A stretch of 64,000 nt of DNA from a virus. Positions 30,157 through 45,100 of the stretch are shown here, piece after piece. A program made the translations under genes and the position numbers. Under the pieces are notes generated by a model that saw only the letters and a list, made by a program, of their open reading frames with translations, ran no database searches and was not told where the DNA came from. Each line of letters starts with the position of its first letter. Position 1 is the stretch's first letter. The stretch is taken from IMG/VR virus record IMGVR_UViG_3300006037_000006, positions 28,320 to 92,319 of that record; one strand, 5' to 3'.

Positions 30157-33100
30157 TTAATTTATACCTAATTCTAAGAATTCTACAGGATACGAATTAC
30201 TCAACTGGATAGGATCACCTCTGCTAGTATAGTTCTTAGTATTCCAACTCTTGAAGAAATATGAAGAATCTAGCGTCTTCGCAGCAGATATTCCATATAC
30301 ATAGCTGTAGGCCAAGTGGACAGATATAATACCAGTACCTTCTACCCCGCGTGTCAATCCTGACACCGTATTTGCTACATAATCCACAGTAGTAAATCTG
30401 ATTCGCTCACCGTGTAAGTTCAGCATCTTGGTAGTAGAATCTACTATTTTTGATACATCATTGAAATGTATTATATCTTGTGACATATACAGTGCTTCAG
30501 TTAACCAAGTTCTATTTTTAACACTCATGTTGCTGATAGTTCCAAAACCTTGCTTGCTGATGGTTATACCGTAAGCTGTTGCGTTTGGAGTACCGCCGGA
30601 AACCATAGAAGTTGCAATAACTATATCCCCAGTAGCTACTGGTGCTAGCACGTTTAGACGTGATGTACCATTATCATCTACGATACTAACTTGATGTGAG
30701 TCAAGTCTTTTTCCATTAACAGTCACCCAAATTCTATTAGAATCTGTTGGTGTAAATGTGTAACTTGAGTTATCCAGTGCAATAGTAATGATAGTTGGAG
30801 TTAGCGCAATCAATGAGCTTGTCTTACAAACAAATCCACCGCTGATGTACATGTTGACGTTATTACTCAAGATAGGATCAGTTAATGCAGCATCATTGAA
30901 CAGAACATATTGGTAGTATGTAATTGCGTCTATCACATAAGGGGATCCAACTTGTACATAATATGCACGACCGTTCAGTTGATCAGCCCCAATAATACCA
31001 TTAACTTGCACGGTATCTGCATCAACTAACCCAAGATTAGTAGTCAGTACTAGAACCGCGCCTGCTTGAGTAGTGTCAATTGTATTGATTGCAGTTACCT
31101 CCATATTAGTTGATGAATCAGTAGTTAAGTACTGGCGCTGTGTATCATTAAACGTAGTGATAGCAACTATATTAGTTGCAACTATATTAGTTGCAACCAA
31201 TGCCGCAGTAACAGTCAACGTCTTGGCAGAAGTATTAATAGAATACTGAGAACTCAATAGACGTAGACCATTCAATTCTACAATAGCATTAACATTGTTA
31301 TTGCCACCTAACGAATTAGTTAAGGTGAACACATTACTGCTAGTATATACAAACACCTGTGTCTCTGGAATGCTATAACTATATTCATTTGCGTTGTATT
31401 CAGACAATGCAGTACCTAAAATTGCAAATGATAGATAGTCTACTGATAAGTCATATGTAGTACTAAACAGAACTTTCATGTAGTTAGCTACCGTAACAAT
31501 TTGATAATCAGTGTTGTTTACCAATTTTGTTCCGTTGCGATATATGATTGAAGCACTTAAGTTCTGTGCTTTTTCATTCAATATTATTTGTGAGTGCCCG
31601 GTAGTAGTATCAATGGTCACCGGCATTAGTTGAGAATTGCTTCTTACTAACTGACGACCATTACCAACTTCGTATACTTCAACTAATAATGACTTACCAG
31701 CAACTAGAGCAGTAGACAATGTAATCGTCTTAGTGATCCAGTTAAGAGCATACCCGTAATTTTCATAGATACGATTACCTAACTTAGTAATACTGTCCAC
31801 AATGAACACTGAAAGTTGTGCAGGATTTTCTACTAAATTATCAAAGCTAGCAGTAGTTCCAGTTGGTGTAACTATTTCAGAAACAATATTGAATCCAGTA
31901 TTTCCATACAAGAATGATTGAGTGAACGTATCGTTATCCCAATATGATCCAGGACGAGTCGTAACCTTCATTGATAACGTGTCACTGATGATGCCTGGCA
32001 CTAGTTCTTCAGGACCATACCCTGACAAGTACTCGCTACCCTTGATATCATATAATGCTTTATCAGTTGTGATGAAGGAAATATCTTGCCAAGCACTTCC
32101 GTTCGTACTACGAATAATAACACCGTTATTACCAACCGCATAGAAGTACGTACCATCAAAAGTAATACCCGTCAAGTCGAATGAGATCGGGCTTGCAATT
32201 ACTCCCCATGAAATGCCATCAACTGATTTTAGAATTGTTCCAGCATCACCGACGATAACAAATATATTGTTACCGTATGAACTGTCACGTAATGTAGCGG
32301 TTACTGTTCCACCGGAGACACTTGACATGATCCAGTTACGAGTATTAATGCTATTCCAAATTTCTCCGTTTGCGCCAGCGACTACAATGATATCACTAGA
32401 TGCGATAACAGTGTTCATTTGATTACCAGTGAATGATGGATTGAAAGTATTCCAAACTGAATCGACTTCAGTGATGATTCTTGCTCTATATTCTACCACC
32501 GGAGAAGATGTGCCGGCGCCTTCTACGACTTGATAGCCACCACCTACAGCAATATAACCAACAAAGTTGGTAGAATTTACATAGCGCAAGTTTTTAATTT
32601 GGTTGTCTAATTCGCTACCAAAACTGAACACTATGTTCCAAGTAATACCGTCGTCACTTGAAACAATGTCTTTACCAATAGCAAAAAACTTATCGTTCGC
32701 ATATGTCAATGAATACATTTCTTCACTAGGCACGGTTAATGCGAGTGAGTCGAATCCAGTATAACCATACGGCGTAAAGTCATATGCTACGTTTGAACCT
32801 AATGTTGACCAATTAACTTTATCATCACTTAATAATACCGGTGTCGCAATTGTCGTAGTTGAAATTACATAGTAAATTCCAGAGTATACAATGTCAGTAA
32901 CTCCCAAGTTTTGATCTGATAATTTAATGACGCGCCAGTTAGTTCCGTCATCACTGATTAATGCAACAGAGTGAGTGGCAGTTTCTCCTACAGCTACGTA
33001 TGAAGTACCATCAAATATAATTGCTTTAATATCAGTGTCTCTAGGATAGAAGATTTGATCCTTCAATACAACATCTAGAGGTAATTCATCTCCGGGAGCA

Positions 33101-36100
33101 AAGCTGTTACCATAGTAAACTGCATTAGGGAATGTAGTACCAGTAAACAATTGACGTACATCTTTGGCCGGCATATCTACTGTAGGTTTATAGTAACCCA
33201 TAGTTCTATCTAGTGCGTTTAGTAATCTGCTATCACTAGGAATTACTTCCCACTTAGCAAAGTCAAAATAATCATCACTGTTACTAATCAAGCAACGCCA
33301 TACTCTATTGTCATAAGAGACAATAGCAGTTACGGTGTACTTATATCCGCCGCCTGATGACAATGGTTCCGGTATGAATGCAAAGTCAGTCACTGTATTA
33401 GTGAAAGTATAATCCGCAGACAATACAGGAATAGTCAACTTAGTATCAACAAACAATTTGATCTGCGTTGCACTCACTGGCATGACATAGTATTGTTTGA
33501 ATCCACCATTAGATACACCGGTGATAGACGCAATTTGAATCTGTCCAAAATCTCCGGCATATCGAATGTTAATGCTAGCGTCATTCGTTCCGGCGGTTCC
33601 ACCTAGTAATGCACCAGATAACAATATTTGATCATCATCAATATACTTCCAACCATAGTTTAGAATCTTAATAAAGTATTGATTAGTGATTGACACTGGA
33701 TTGAATCTAGGACGATACACTTCAATCACCGCACCGCCGCCTGTATTCATATCAGTTGAGGCGACAGTTTGACTAGGAGTAACAGTGTATGTACCTAAGC
33801 GACCGGTTCCGGTCACAAAGCCGGTGATAGTTGTCCCGGCACCTTTAAAGTATACTCCTCTACCATATACATGATCACCTATACTTAATGTCGTACTAGA
33901 CCCTACTATAGCAGTCACGGTCAATGTAGTACCAGAAATAGATCCAGTAAATGATGTACCAGTATCATCATATACATATGGTTCAAAATGACGATAGAAA
34001 TACATTCTCAAACCCTTGATCTGGCCTGGTTTCAATGTACTTGGTTTATAGTTCAGAGTAACCACTACTGCGTCTTCTACTGTTTCCGTAGCCATGATTG
34101 GAAGCAATGCACCTTGAGCGCCTGCGCCGCTTTGAGAGTACGGAGTTCCCAATACTGTTACTGTTTTAATAGGGCCAGTTGCATATGAACCAATGATAGA
34201 GGTTACTGTAATAGTACAATCGTTTGTACCGGTAACTCCATCTAAATAGTAACCTTCTACCGTGATAGTATCACCCACTGTATATCCGGCGCCCGACGCT
34301 TCGATAGTCACTGCATACATTTCTAACATTGTTTGATTATACACAGTAAACTTCACTCCAGCACCATAAGCACTGTTTTGAAAGTTCTTACCGTCATTGT
34401 ATTCGAACGTAAACGGTATGCCGTAGCTCAACGATGTATCAGTACTAGCATCATTACCTAAACTGTTGAATGGACTAGGCCAGTATGTACCTGATTTCCA
34501 TTCTTCAATCATGGTTTGATAGCTCGTTCTATCTAACCTCATAGTAGTATTGATAGATCGGATCAACGGACTAGTTGTAACTGCAATCGCTCTAGGTACC
34601 ATCTGCAACGTATATGACAATGCAGTAGTGATCTTCTTGAACACCACTTTATGTTCTCCGACCGTACTGTCTCTGTAATTGTAATGCAACGATACTACCG
34701 GTTTGTCATTAACCCCACTAGAACCACTGTTAAATCCTAGTACGGTAACGTAGTAGTAACCAGAAATAATAGCTTCATCAGAATTACCACCGGCAATGAT
34801 CTTAATCAAATCACCAGTTACAATGTCAGTAGGATCTAGAACCAATAAGTTTGATTGGAAGTTAATATCACTCTCATTGAACACAGTCTCAAATGCACTT
34901 TGGAATATAATTTCCGGAGCAACAGCATAACCTTCTCCTGGATCAATTACTTCGACTTCAATTACTTTATCGCCGCTCATTGCAGCTTTCAATACTGCTT
35001 CACGTGTTGGTGCAGGATACTTCGATGTATCGATGTATGCTTTAACTATCGGTGGGTCAATATATCCACGTCCGGTATCCAGTACGATAACGCTCGGTAA
35101 ATCAGCATAAACACTAGTATCAGGAAGATGAGTAGTAACCTTAGTGTTACTCATTCCGCGACTTAATCCAGACAACTTACCACGGTTTCTATCTACTTTA
35201 GAATAGGCAATCAATTCTCCACCAATCGTGATGATACCTGCAGCAGGCAATCCTCTAGCATTATCTACATATAGTGATTGGCTAATAGTATTAACGTACT
35301 TTACTAATCTCGCTACGACTTGATTTTTCTTAGCAATTAATTTTAGACCATAGTTACTGATCCAAGATTGATATTCAGCATCACTAGACCAAATTGCGTC
35401 TGCACTATTATACTCTCCACCGGATAATGATGAACTATATGACAACTGCGGTGATACAAATCGTTTTAGTGTAGAATTATATTTTGAAGGTAAGTCAAAG
35501 TCAGTAATGTTACCGTCGAATGTATCTATACCATCGTATTTGAAACTGAATTCTTTAAGGACTACGTGATATGGTTTAACTTCATTTAAGTAACCTTCAA
35601 GTAAATTAGTGTTATCACTTTGATACTTTTGGTACGGTAGCAAGCTACGAATGTTATAGCTAACATCTGCCAAGCTAGTTTTGTTCAACCATGGTAAGTA
35701 ATTCTGTGATTCTACGTTTTCACTTTGAATATATTCGAACATCAATATCAAACTCTTGTTCTTATAGATGGTCAATGGTCCAACGTAAATCTGCTCATTA
35801 AGCGCACGAACAATATACTTGGTTTCAATTGAAGGATATGCATCGAATGAAACTGTGTCAAAGAATACATCGCCGAATCCGATTCTATTGTTCTCGTAAT
35901 CCCATAGAGTTTGCAAGAATTCAATAGTACCATCTTCTAAACCAATACGAACCCATGAACTAGTTATATACTTGTACACTTCACGGTTACCTTGGCTGTT
36001 CATACTAACACCAACTATTAGTTCTTCTTTCGCAGTAACCTTTAGTAAGTCATAGTAAGTTGCAACTTCAAATGCAGTTTTAGTTGTACTGCTATATCCA

Positions 36101-39100
36101 TCAGCCCACCAATAAATATTTTGCCAATATTTGCGTGTGTCGAATGAATCACCGTAAGTGTTCAAGAAAGTTATAGTGCTCAGTTCATTGATTGGATAAG
36201 TTTTCATTACAGTATTTGCATACTGTAGATAATTCTCTAACGCACTGAATCGGTTAATAAACAACGATTGATTAGGACGAGTACCAATACCAATTTGTAA
36301 TAGTTTAGGTAGATTAGGATTAGGTAATACTTGACCTATCTCATCTACACCCGCAAAGCTATTCAAGAACTTGTTGTACAATCCTGCAGGCTCTACATAG
36401 TTAATATTATCTGGTACTCCACGTAAGAAATCATTAGCATAACCATTGCGAATTAATTGATACTCACTGTGATTAGGAATATCAATGTCGTTGGTACTGA
36501 AACCAATATGCAAGTTAGTATTTTTGCTGTAGATAAAATCACGCACGTTATACAATGAATATACGCTAGGAGACAGTGCTGCAAAATATGCAATACCAGA
36601 ACTTTGTGGATTAGCGATATACTGAGCAATGACTGTATCGGTTAATGTCTTACCTTGTAAGCCAAATAACGTGTCAGTATTGCGTACCCAGTAGTAATAA
36701 CGAGTTGATAGGTTTCCACTTGCATCAGTTTCGAATCCTAAACTATAATTACCAAAGTTATATGGTTGGCCTGTACCAATATAGAACGCTGGCATTACAT
36801 CGCTTTCAATCCAACTATATACTGTTACAGTACTTCCCGGGAATACATTACCCCAGTACTTGCTGTTATACACTACATCATTTTGATGATAGTTGATAAA
36901 CTTAGTTGTGGTTACGTCAAACCAAATCTTACCGATTTGATTCTTGCCCCATGCCATGTTGCCTTTAGCATTCGTATTGTTATATCCAGCTGGATCAACA
37001 GAAGTAATGAAGTCTATATTTTCACGTATAGGTCCTAACAATTTACCCTGTTGAGGATCAAAGTAATCAAGCGATTCCACTGTTACATCAGTGATGTTAT
37101 TGTAGATTTGAACTTTCTGAATCTTAGTGATATCAGTTACAAGCGCAGACTCTCTATACACTGCCCAGTTAGCTGCACCGACATTATTTTCATATACAGT
37201 CACTCGACCGTTTATAGAACCATTCTTAAAGTTTGGTGTACCGATCATTACTTTGTTTTTAATAAAGTCTAATGATTGACCGTAATATGGTTGACGACCA
37301 TATGCAAGCTCCTGATCAGGGAGTGTTTGCGAATATACATAGTTACTAGCAGTTACCAAACTTTCGTTGTATGAAGGAATGTAGTCATACATATACACTG
37401 TACCAGCGTCTCCGTACTTGTCTTCCCACTGCGTAAAGTTATTATCAAATACAGTATCGTTGTGGTTGTTCTCATCATTACTGAAGTCGAACTGAGTACC
37501 CATATAACGAGGTGCAGCAGGGGCACTTACGATGAAACTATTCTGTTCATTGAATTTAACCTTGTAGCCAAACTGAGTTCGGGTCTCTGCATGAGGATCG
37601 TATATAACTTGAGTCTTCAAGTACATAGCAATACCAAGCTCTGCCATGATATTACCGTTGAATACAGTCAAGTTCAGTTTGTTGTTGATTGGATTCAAGT
37701 CTACATCACGTAGGCGAATTACTAAGCGATTGTCTTCAGTTGCATATGCAAAAACGTTGGTAATAACTGCTTGATTAATTTTGTTTGCTACGTAGAACGC
37801 ATCACCAGGGGCAGACATAGTAGGATCAGGTAACGCAACGCGATAACCGTTAATCAAAATGCTAGCTGGTTCTAATAGGTGACATTGTAATATACCAGTA
37901 ATTCTACCAAAGTGTTTACCTTCGTTAGAGTATCTGAACACTGCTCCTTCTTTTTCTTCTTGATTCAAGTTGAACGGACTACCAATCAATAGTTCACTAC
38001 CAGAGGTATTGCAATCTAATGACCATGCGAACTTAGCACCTGGATCAATTTCTTCAATCAAGTCGTAGCTTGCTAATTCTTGTACTAATACCATGTTACC
38101 ACTACTAACAGTAACTACATCGCCTGCACGTAAGATAGGACCTATCACTAATAGATTCGAAATCAATACATAGTATGATGGGTGTAGCTTTACATCATTG
38201 ATATAGACGACCGATGTAGGGGTAGGTTGCCAAGGCAAGAAGAATAACGTAAAGCTATTACCCGGACTATCAGTAATGACTTCCCAATTTTCAATCAGTC
38301 TGTCGTATACGAATGCATAACCGGAATCTAGTAACTGTTGGCTAAAGTCAGATTGAGGAGAGCCTACGAACAGTTTGCTACCGTCATAGTTAGTAGCTAG
38401 ACTAGAACTGAATAGATCACTGCCGTTAGCTAATCCTTCACTAGAAATTGCACCCAAGATGAAATAACTAACACTCGCTCTGTATACCGCTGAGCCAGTG
38501 CTCACGCTGTACAACACTGCTTCACTCAAATACACAGTAGTAGAATCAGTTGACGAATTGTACTTTGAAGTTACTACTGTATATTTGTCATCATATCCAA
38601 AATTAGTAAACGTGATATAACGTCCGGGTACCAAGTTAGGGATGTTACCATACAATTCAAATGATGTTGAGCCGGGTGTCACTGCTGATTTTAATACTGC
38701 ACCTATATTATAGTATGAGTAATCAGCACTGCGCTGGAATTCAATAATAGCATTAAGGTCGATGACACTAGCATAGAATAACTCTCCGTCACCGGAAAGT
38801 GCTAAACTATCTCCTAGTCTAAATCCAGCCACTGCTAGAATTTGTTCCTCTACTAATGACGTGATTCTGTCAGTCTTCACCATTCTATAAACATATAGAA
38901 TGCTCAAGTCGCCAAACGGATCAGGTTGTGATATAATCATTATATCATCATTTTTGACCATCGCAGTTCCATAGCCTTGACCATGAGTAATAGTATCCAC
39001 CAATGCGTACTGACTATTACCGGATGACGTTTCTACGAAACGATGCACTTTGCTATTCGCTGGATCGGAAACAAAGTAACCTAATTTTTCAGTGTAAGCT

Positions 39101-42100
39101 ACTGCACTACCAAACTCAATAGTATTGCCCGGCTTAATGAAGTTAGTATACTCATAGTTATTGGTCTTGCGTAATACACTCCATTCACCGTTTTGGTTTT
39201 TATCAACCCATACTTTGTTTTTCACATAGTCTGCGTTTAGAAGTTCTAGAGTAGAAATATCTTTGGCGCTGGTTACACGTTGGTTATAGAACTTGAACAT
39301 GATGTTACTTTTATTACTGTTAATAGAAGTTACACCAGAATCCAAAGTTAAACTGACCACAATAGAAGTTAAACTGTTAACAGAGACTACAGTGTAGTAT
39401 CCATTGACACGATAGTCATAATCAATAATACCAATTATATCATTAACCGCTAAGTCATGGTGATAAGTGAAGGTAAACGTAGCGGTATTGTTTAAGTTGT
39501 TTACAACGTTCGTCAATCGTGCTACTGTTGGGATAGGAGTATATACTTTCCATTCACCTATCTTGTCAGCAATCCATACGTAGTCATTTTTATATAAGTT
39601 ACTGATAGAAGCATTATCTAGATTATCAACATAGTATCCAGTATACAATACATCGTCAAGATTAACATAACCAGCAGACGGTAACTTACTATCAGTGGTT
39701 GAAGATATAGTAGGCAATATATTAGTATTGTTTATAGTATATCCATAGTTTTTCAAATCATACAGTTGGACTAACTGCTGAACATTATCGACAGTTTCAC
39801 CGTGTACAATGCCAACCGTTGCTGGATTACCTAGCAACTGACTTTCGTCCAAAGTGAATTCGATAAAGTTCTTGTTCAATACTCCACCGTAGTTACTAGT
39901 CTTGATAGCCCAGTTTTCATAAAAGTCATATGTCAAACTAGATTGTTGTAGGTTTGCCCCGATTAATGCATCAAATGCATTACGAGTACCTTTACTAGAA
40001 ATCATATTCTTGTAAATATTTACCTGAGTAGTATCATCTAAGTTAGCTTCAGCTAGATAATTACGTGGGCGATATCCGATCAATGAGAAACTTAACAAGT
40101 CCGCTTCATTTTTTAGATTGGCTGCATTAGTATTATAATATAACGTAGATTCATATGCTCTAGTACTTGGGTTAGGTAATAATCCTTTTTGAATACTATC
40201 ATATGAAGTTTTATTCCACTCATCAGTGTTAAATTTACTAACAGGTACTACAGTAACTCTGTTTGCAATCCAGTATTCATTCTTGTATTTTACAATTGAA
40301 CCTTTGTTATACTTCTGGTTAGATACCCACTCTTGTATATTATCTTGATTGATAATAAATCCAGCAGCGTTCATTTGACCAGTCCACTCTGCGGTCTTTG
40401 TACCTTTAACGTAGATACGTTGCTGGCGTAGGCCAGTAACTAAGTTAAACATAGTGTCATTGAATACCGTAGTATTATCAAACACTACAATGTGCTCGAC
40501 ACCGCTAACTTTGCATCGCATGAAACTCAATGAGTCGCCTTGATTCAATGCAGTAGCAGTAAACGTAGTATCTAGTCTGGTAATACCTAGATCATTCAAT
40601 GGGATTGGTATTAGATTCTGATTCAGAATGTAATTTTCTTGATACAATGTCAATGGTTGAACGATACCAATATCAGTTGTGATGGTGATACTATTAGCGT
40701 TAGGGTTTAAGTTAACGATACTACCATCTTCCCATCCAGACAAAGACCAGTAAAGTAGTTCTGCAATCATTTGATTCCAGTTTAACTCTAATGCATTCTC
40801 GATGTTGTTAAACTTAACACCCTGTGTTACTAAGTAATTACCATAGCTGCTCACAAATTGAGCAAGTGATTCTACTGTGGCAAATTCAGTACCGTATGAA
40901 ATGTATGTAGTAGTATCTCTAAATTTTGTAGGTACACTAATTGAATAATCATTAATTGTTACTGTAGAATATATTCCGTTAAGATTTGCATCGCTAATTA
41001 CAAAATATGCCTTGTCTTGGCTGTTACCATATACTCTGAATCCGAACTTAGTCTTTTGAATGATGATAGAACTATATACAATAGTACTGTATGGTTGGTT
41101 CTCATACAAGATGATATTGTAACTCTCGTCAGGAATCAATAAGCTATTGTTCTTGCTATTAGGTGAACCTTTTTCTGCAAAGAATTTCAATAGGTCTTTA
41201 TCACTGAATCCTGCCATTCTATAAGTTAATCTAACATCAGTGTTATTGAAGTAATCAGTTACTTGCTGACTACCATCAATACCAAATTGATTCAAATAAT
41301 CAACAATCCAATTCAAATAACTATGTGCGGCTGTATCTGCACTAGCACCGTAAACTAACAAGTCTGAAGGTGGTTGACGCAATCTGTCATTAACTAGATA
41401 TTGATTAAATTCATAGTTGTATTGATAGATGTCTAGGTCAATGCCCAACGAGAAGAATTGCGCTGGCTTGGTTAATGCGTACATTCTCATCAAGTCGAAT
41501 GGCCACATACTACTCTTGCGATAACTGTATTCTGTTGGACTCATATCCCCGATAGTCCATTCATTATTGAAGGTGTTAACATCATATGAATTAACTACAT
41601 TAGTGAATGGACTTACTAGCTTACCGTTAGAATCTACTGGCAACACGTCTAATAATCCAGGACGTACCCGTTTAGCATTGATATAGCTGTCACCGTTATT
41701 CCAAATAGAACCGTTACTAATATCAGTCCATAGTAATATGTTATCACTAGTGTATGGTGCAGCACCGTATCTAGCATCCCACCATGACGGCTTATTGTTT
41801 ATTCCTAAGATTTCCCATGGGCGAGTATCCGGATGTGATGTATCATACAACCAGTAGAATACACCTCTCCAATTACCTTGTTGGAGTTTAGTATTAGTTA
41901 GCTTACTGATAGACTTACTATAGTTCCAAGTAAACTCATTAGTAGCATCATAATACTGACTCTTGTAGTCCACACGATTTGTACCAACCCAATTCAAGAA
42001 TTGAGAAGAATAAACTGCATTCAATTCATCGAAGGTGTAATCAGTAGTTCTAAATTGTCCAGGGAAGATATCATCATATTGCAATGGAATCTTAGCAACA

Positions 42101-45100
42101 ACTTTTAAGTTGTTGTATATACGAGTTTCAAATTCTAACAACGCTCTGTCTCGAAAGTCTTCTAAGAAACCACCATTATAATCACCATACAATTTAGTGT
42201 AAGAGCCATCGTGACCTCGAATGAAATACGTAGGTGTAATGAAACTTGCATCCTGAAATACCTCAGGCATATATGCAGGATACAAACCTATCTTAGTAGG
42301 AGTATTAGGAACATAGCTACCATATGTCTGTGCATATTCTTTAACAGTGATAGAATCATTTGGAATCAGATATTTACTGATGGATAGACTTTTTGCGACC
42401 GCACTAACAGTATAATCGATATCTTTAACCAGTTGGATGTTTCTAGATACACCGTCAATTTTTCTAGTTAGATATACTAACACGCCATTATAGTTAGCAG
42501 TAGTGTAGTCATAAATCATCGTCAGTGGGTACACTGATGAATCTACACCACTCTTAAAATTATAAGTCTTAGTAGTAGATGCACCCTTCGAAGGTAGCAT
42601 GTCACTCCAGAAGAATGAGCTGGCATCAGACTTAGTTCCCGATATCTGATCTAGCGCATCATCTAAAATATCACTGTTAGATTGCAACGGATTGTAATCT
42701 GATCTATCAACCGTGTCTATTAATACTGCTTTGTATTTTGTATACTCTTTTGCATTGAATGACAATGCATTAAAAATATTATTGTTTGATGATTTCAAGA
42801 ATATAGCCGGTGCGACCAATGATGCACTGCTCTGTACAATACGTGTACCGTATGGAACAATATTACCCAAGTCTCTAAAGTTATTAGGACCAAATGCACT
42901 ACCAATTAGTGTTTTGATATTATTACATATGCTCTTGTAGTGGCCGCGAAGGTCACCCAAGTTAACAGTAGTCACTTGTTCATTGAATGGGTTGTGATCA
43001 AAGTTGGACGGAATTTGATAGTATGCAATTTTACTCACACTATCACTGAACAATAGAACCTCAATGGGAGTTCCTACTGTAGGCGGAGTGTTTAAGGTTA
43101 CTGTCGTAGTAGAATCAGAAGTTGTATAGGTATAATCAGTAGTTCGTTGATTATCTACATACACTGTAATAACAGGCCATTCAGTGTCGGCTACAGCCTT
43201 TACAGGAATGTCACATACAATATCGCTACCTAAATAAGTTAGGTTGAATACTTGATATTGAAAGGTAGGTTCTACCGCAGTTTGCCAACCAATGTGTCGG
43301 TCATATAGTGTGTTGGTCGAATACGTATGTACATACCCAGTGTTGATGGGAGTAGTAATAGATTGACTATTATACACATAGTTGAATGTCTGTGAATTCA
43401 AGCTAACATCAAAACTTATGTCACCGATGTTAGTGATAGAGCTATATTTGATTGGGAAGTTTAATATAGGATCATTAACTCCCGAACTAGGTTGATATTC
43501 AAACAACGTAGAGCCAGTGAAGTCTGATCCAGGATAATACTCTATGTCTCCAAAACTAATTCCATTCTTGTCGAACACATCGAATTTAGGATATTGGTTT
43601 ACGTACTTCTTTAATTGAGCTACGCTCCAAGTAGATCCGTCAAAGTAATAACTCTTACCTTGATACTGATCTCCTTTAACAATAACAGTCTGGTCATTAT
43701 ATGCCACATCCCCGTCATATGCTCTGCTCAACGTGATAGTTGGCACTTGATCAGGTGAGACTTTACTAAAGTTGCAAACAAAAATCTTGTTTCTTACTTC
43801 AATATTAGAATCATTGGCAAATATAATTCTAGCTCCATCGAACAATTCATTTGCACTGCCGTCCGGAAAAAATGCAGTCTTGCCGGCAACTTGGTTAAGT
43901 GCATCGGTCACGGTGAAGTTTAAGTAATCAACTGGAGCTTTGCCGTTAGTGCCTGAATTGAATAGCTTGAGGTTAGCATAGTACTCAATGATCGGACGCT
44001 TTGCTCTAGCAGTAGTACTAGCCAATGCGGCCTTGACCATAGGACTGTTGTCATTGTTAGCCAGCACCGTATTCAGTGCATCAATGTGGAACCAACGATT
44101 ACTGCGGCTCCACGCATTTTGGCTATTGCTGTTACGATTGATAGTTAGGTAATCGCTGTCTGCTGGAACTAGTAGTGCATTACCGTATGCATCCGTATCA
44201 TACGACACCTGATCGAATGGGGCAAAGAATCCTTGACCGAATGGTTCAGGAACTAATTGCTCGCTCACTGGTAGCAATGCAATAGATGTACCAACACCTT
44301 CTACGTAGTATTGATCAGTTGTGTATTGAGTTGGGACTACTGTGCCGTTGAATTTTACTTTTAGACCATTAGTAAATTGAACACCGTTTGGACTAGTGTA
44401 TGTTTTTTTACCGATGATCTCGCTAATATCTATACCTGAAAGACTAGTAGCGTCAATCAACTTAATAGTTCCATACTGATCAGGATTAGCACCAGCTTGG
44501 TAATACAATTTATCTAGGTTAGCAGTGATCAACGGTACTAGTAAAATTTCACCATATGCATTACGTACAAAATGACGTGTTACATACTTAGTACCGTAGT
44601 TAATAAGAATAGTTTGATCGTTAGGGATAACGCCGTCTTCGTACACGCTGATGATAGGATCTAATTCATCACCGATATATTTGATAGTATAGAAGTTGTC
44701 ATTGACGGTAGTTAGGCTACCTTCTTCGAATCCACCATCATGTACTGTTAAAAATAATTTACCGTTCTCGTTGGTAGTAGCATCAGTTAGTTCTACTGCT
44801 GTTCCATACAAAGAGGTAGACACTGTAAAAGTAGTGTCACTGAGAATAGATTCAATATAGTAAACAGTACCTTCAGTCAGGCCGCCGAATGGAATGCCCG
44901 AGAATGTCACTACACTATTTACTGAAAAATCTTTAGTAGACAGACAAGTGATTACGTGACGAGTGTAGTTCATCGGGTCACTGTCAAATGTTTCTTCATC
45001 GAAATCAGTTACTGATCCAGCAGTCTGTGTTACTTCAGTGGTAGTAGGAACTACACGTGCAGGATCATCAACATCAAAACCAAACTCTCCATAGAAATCG

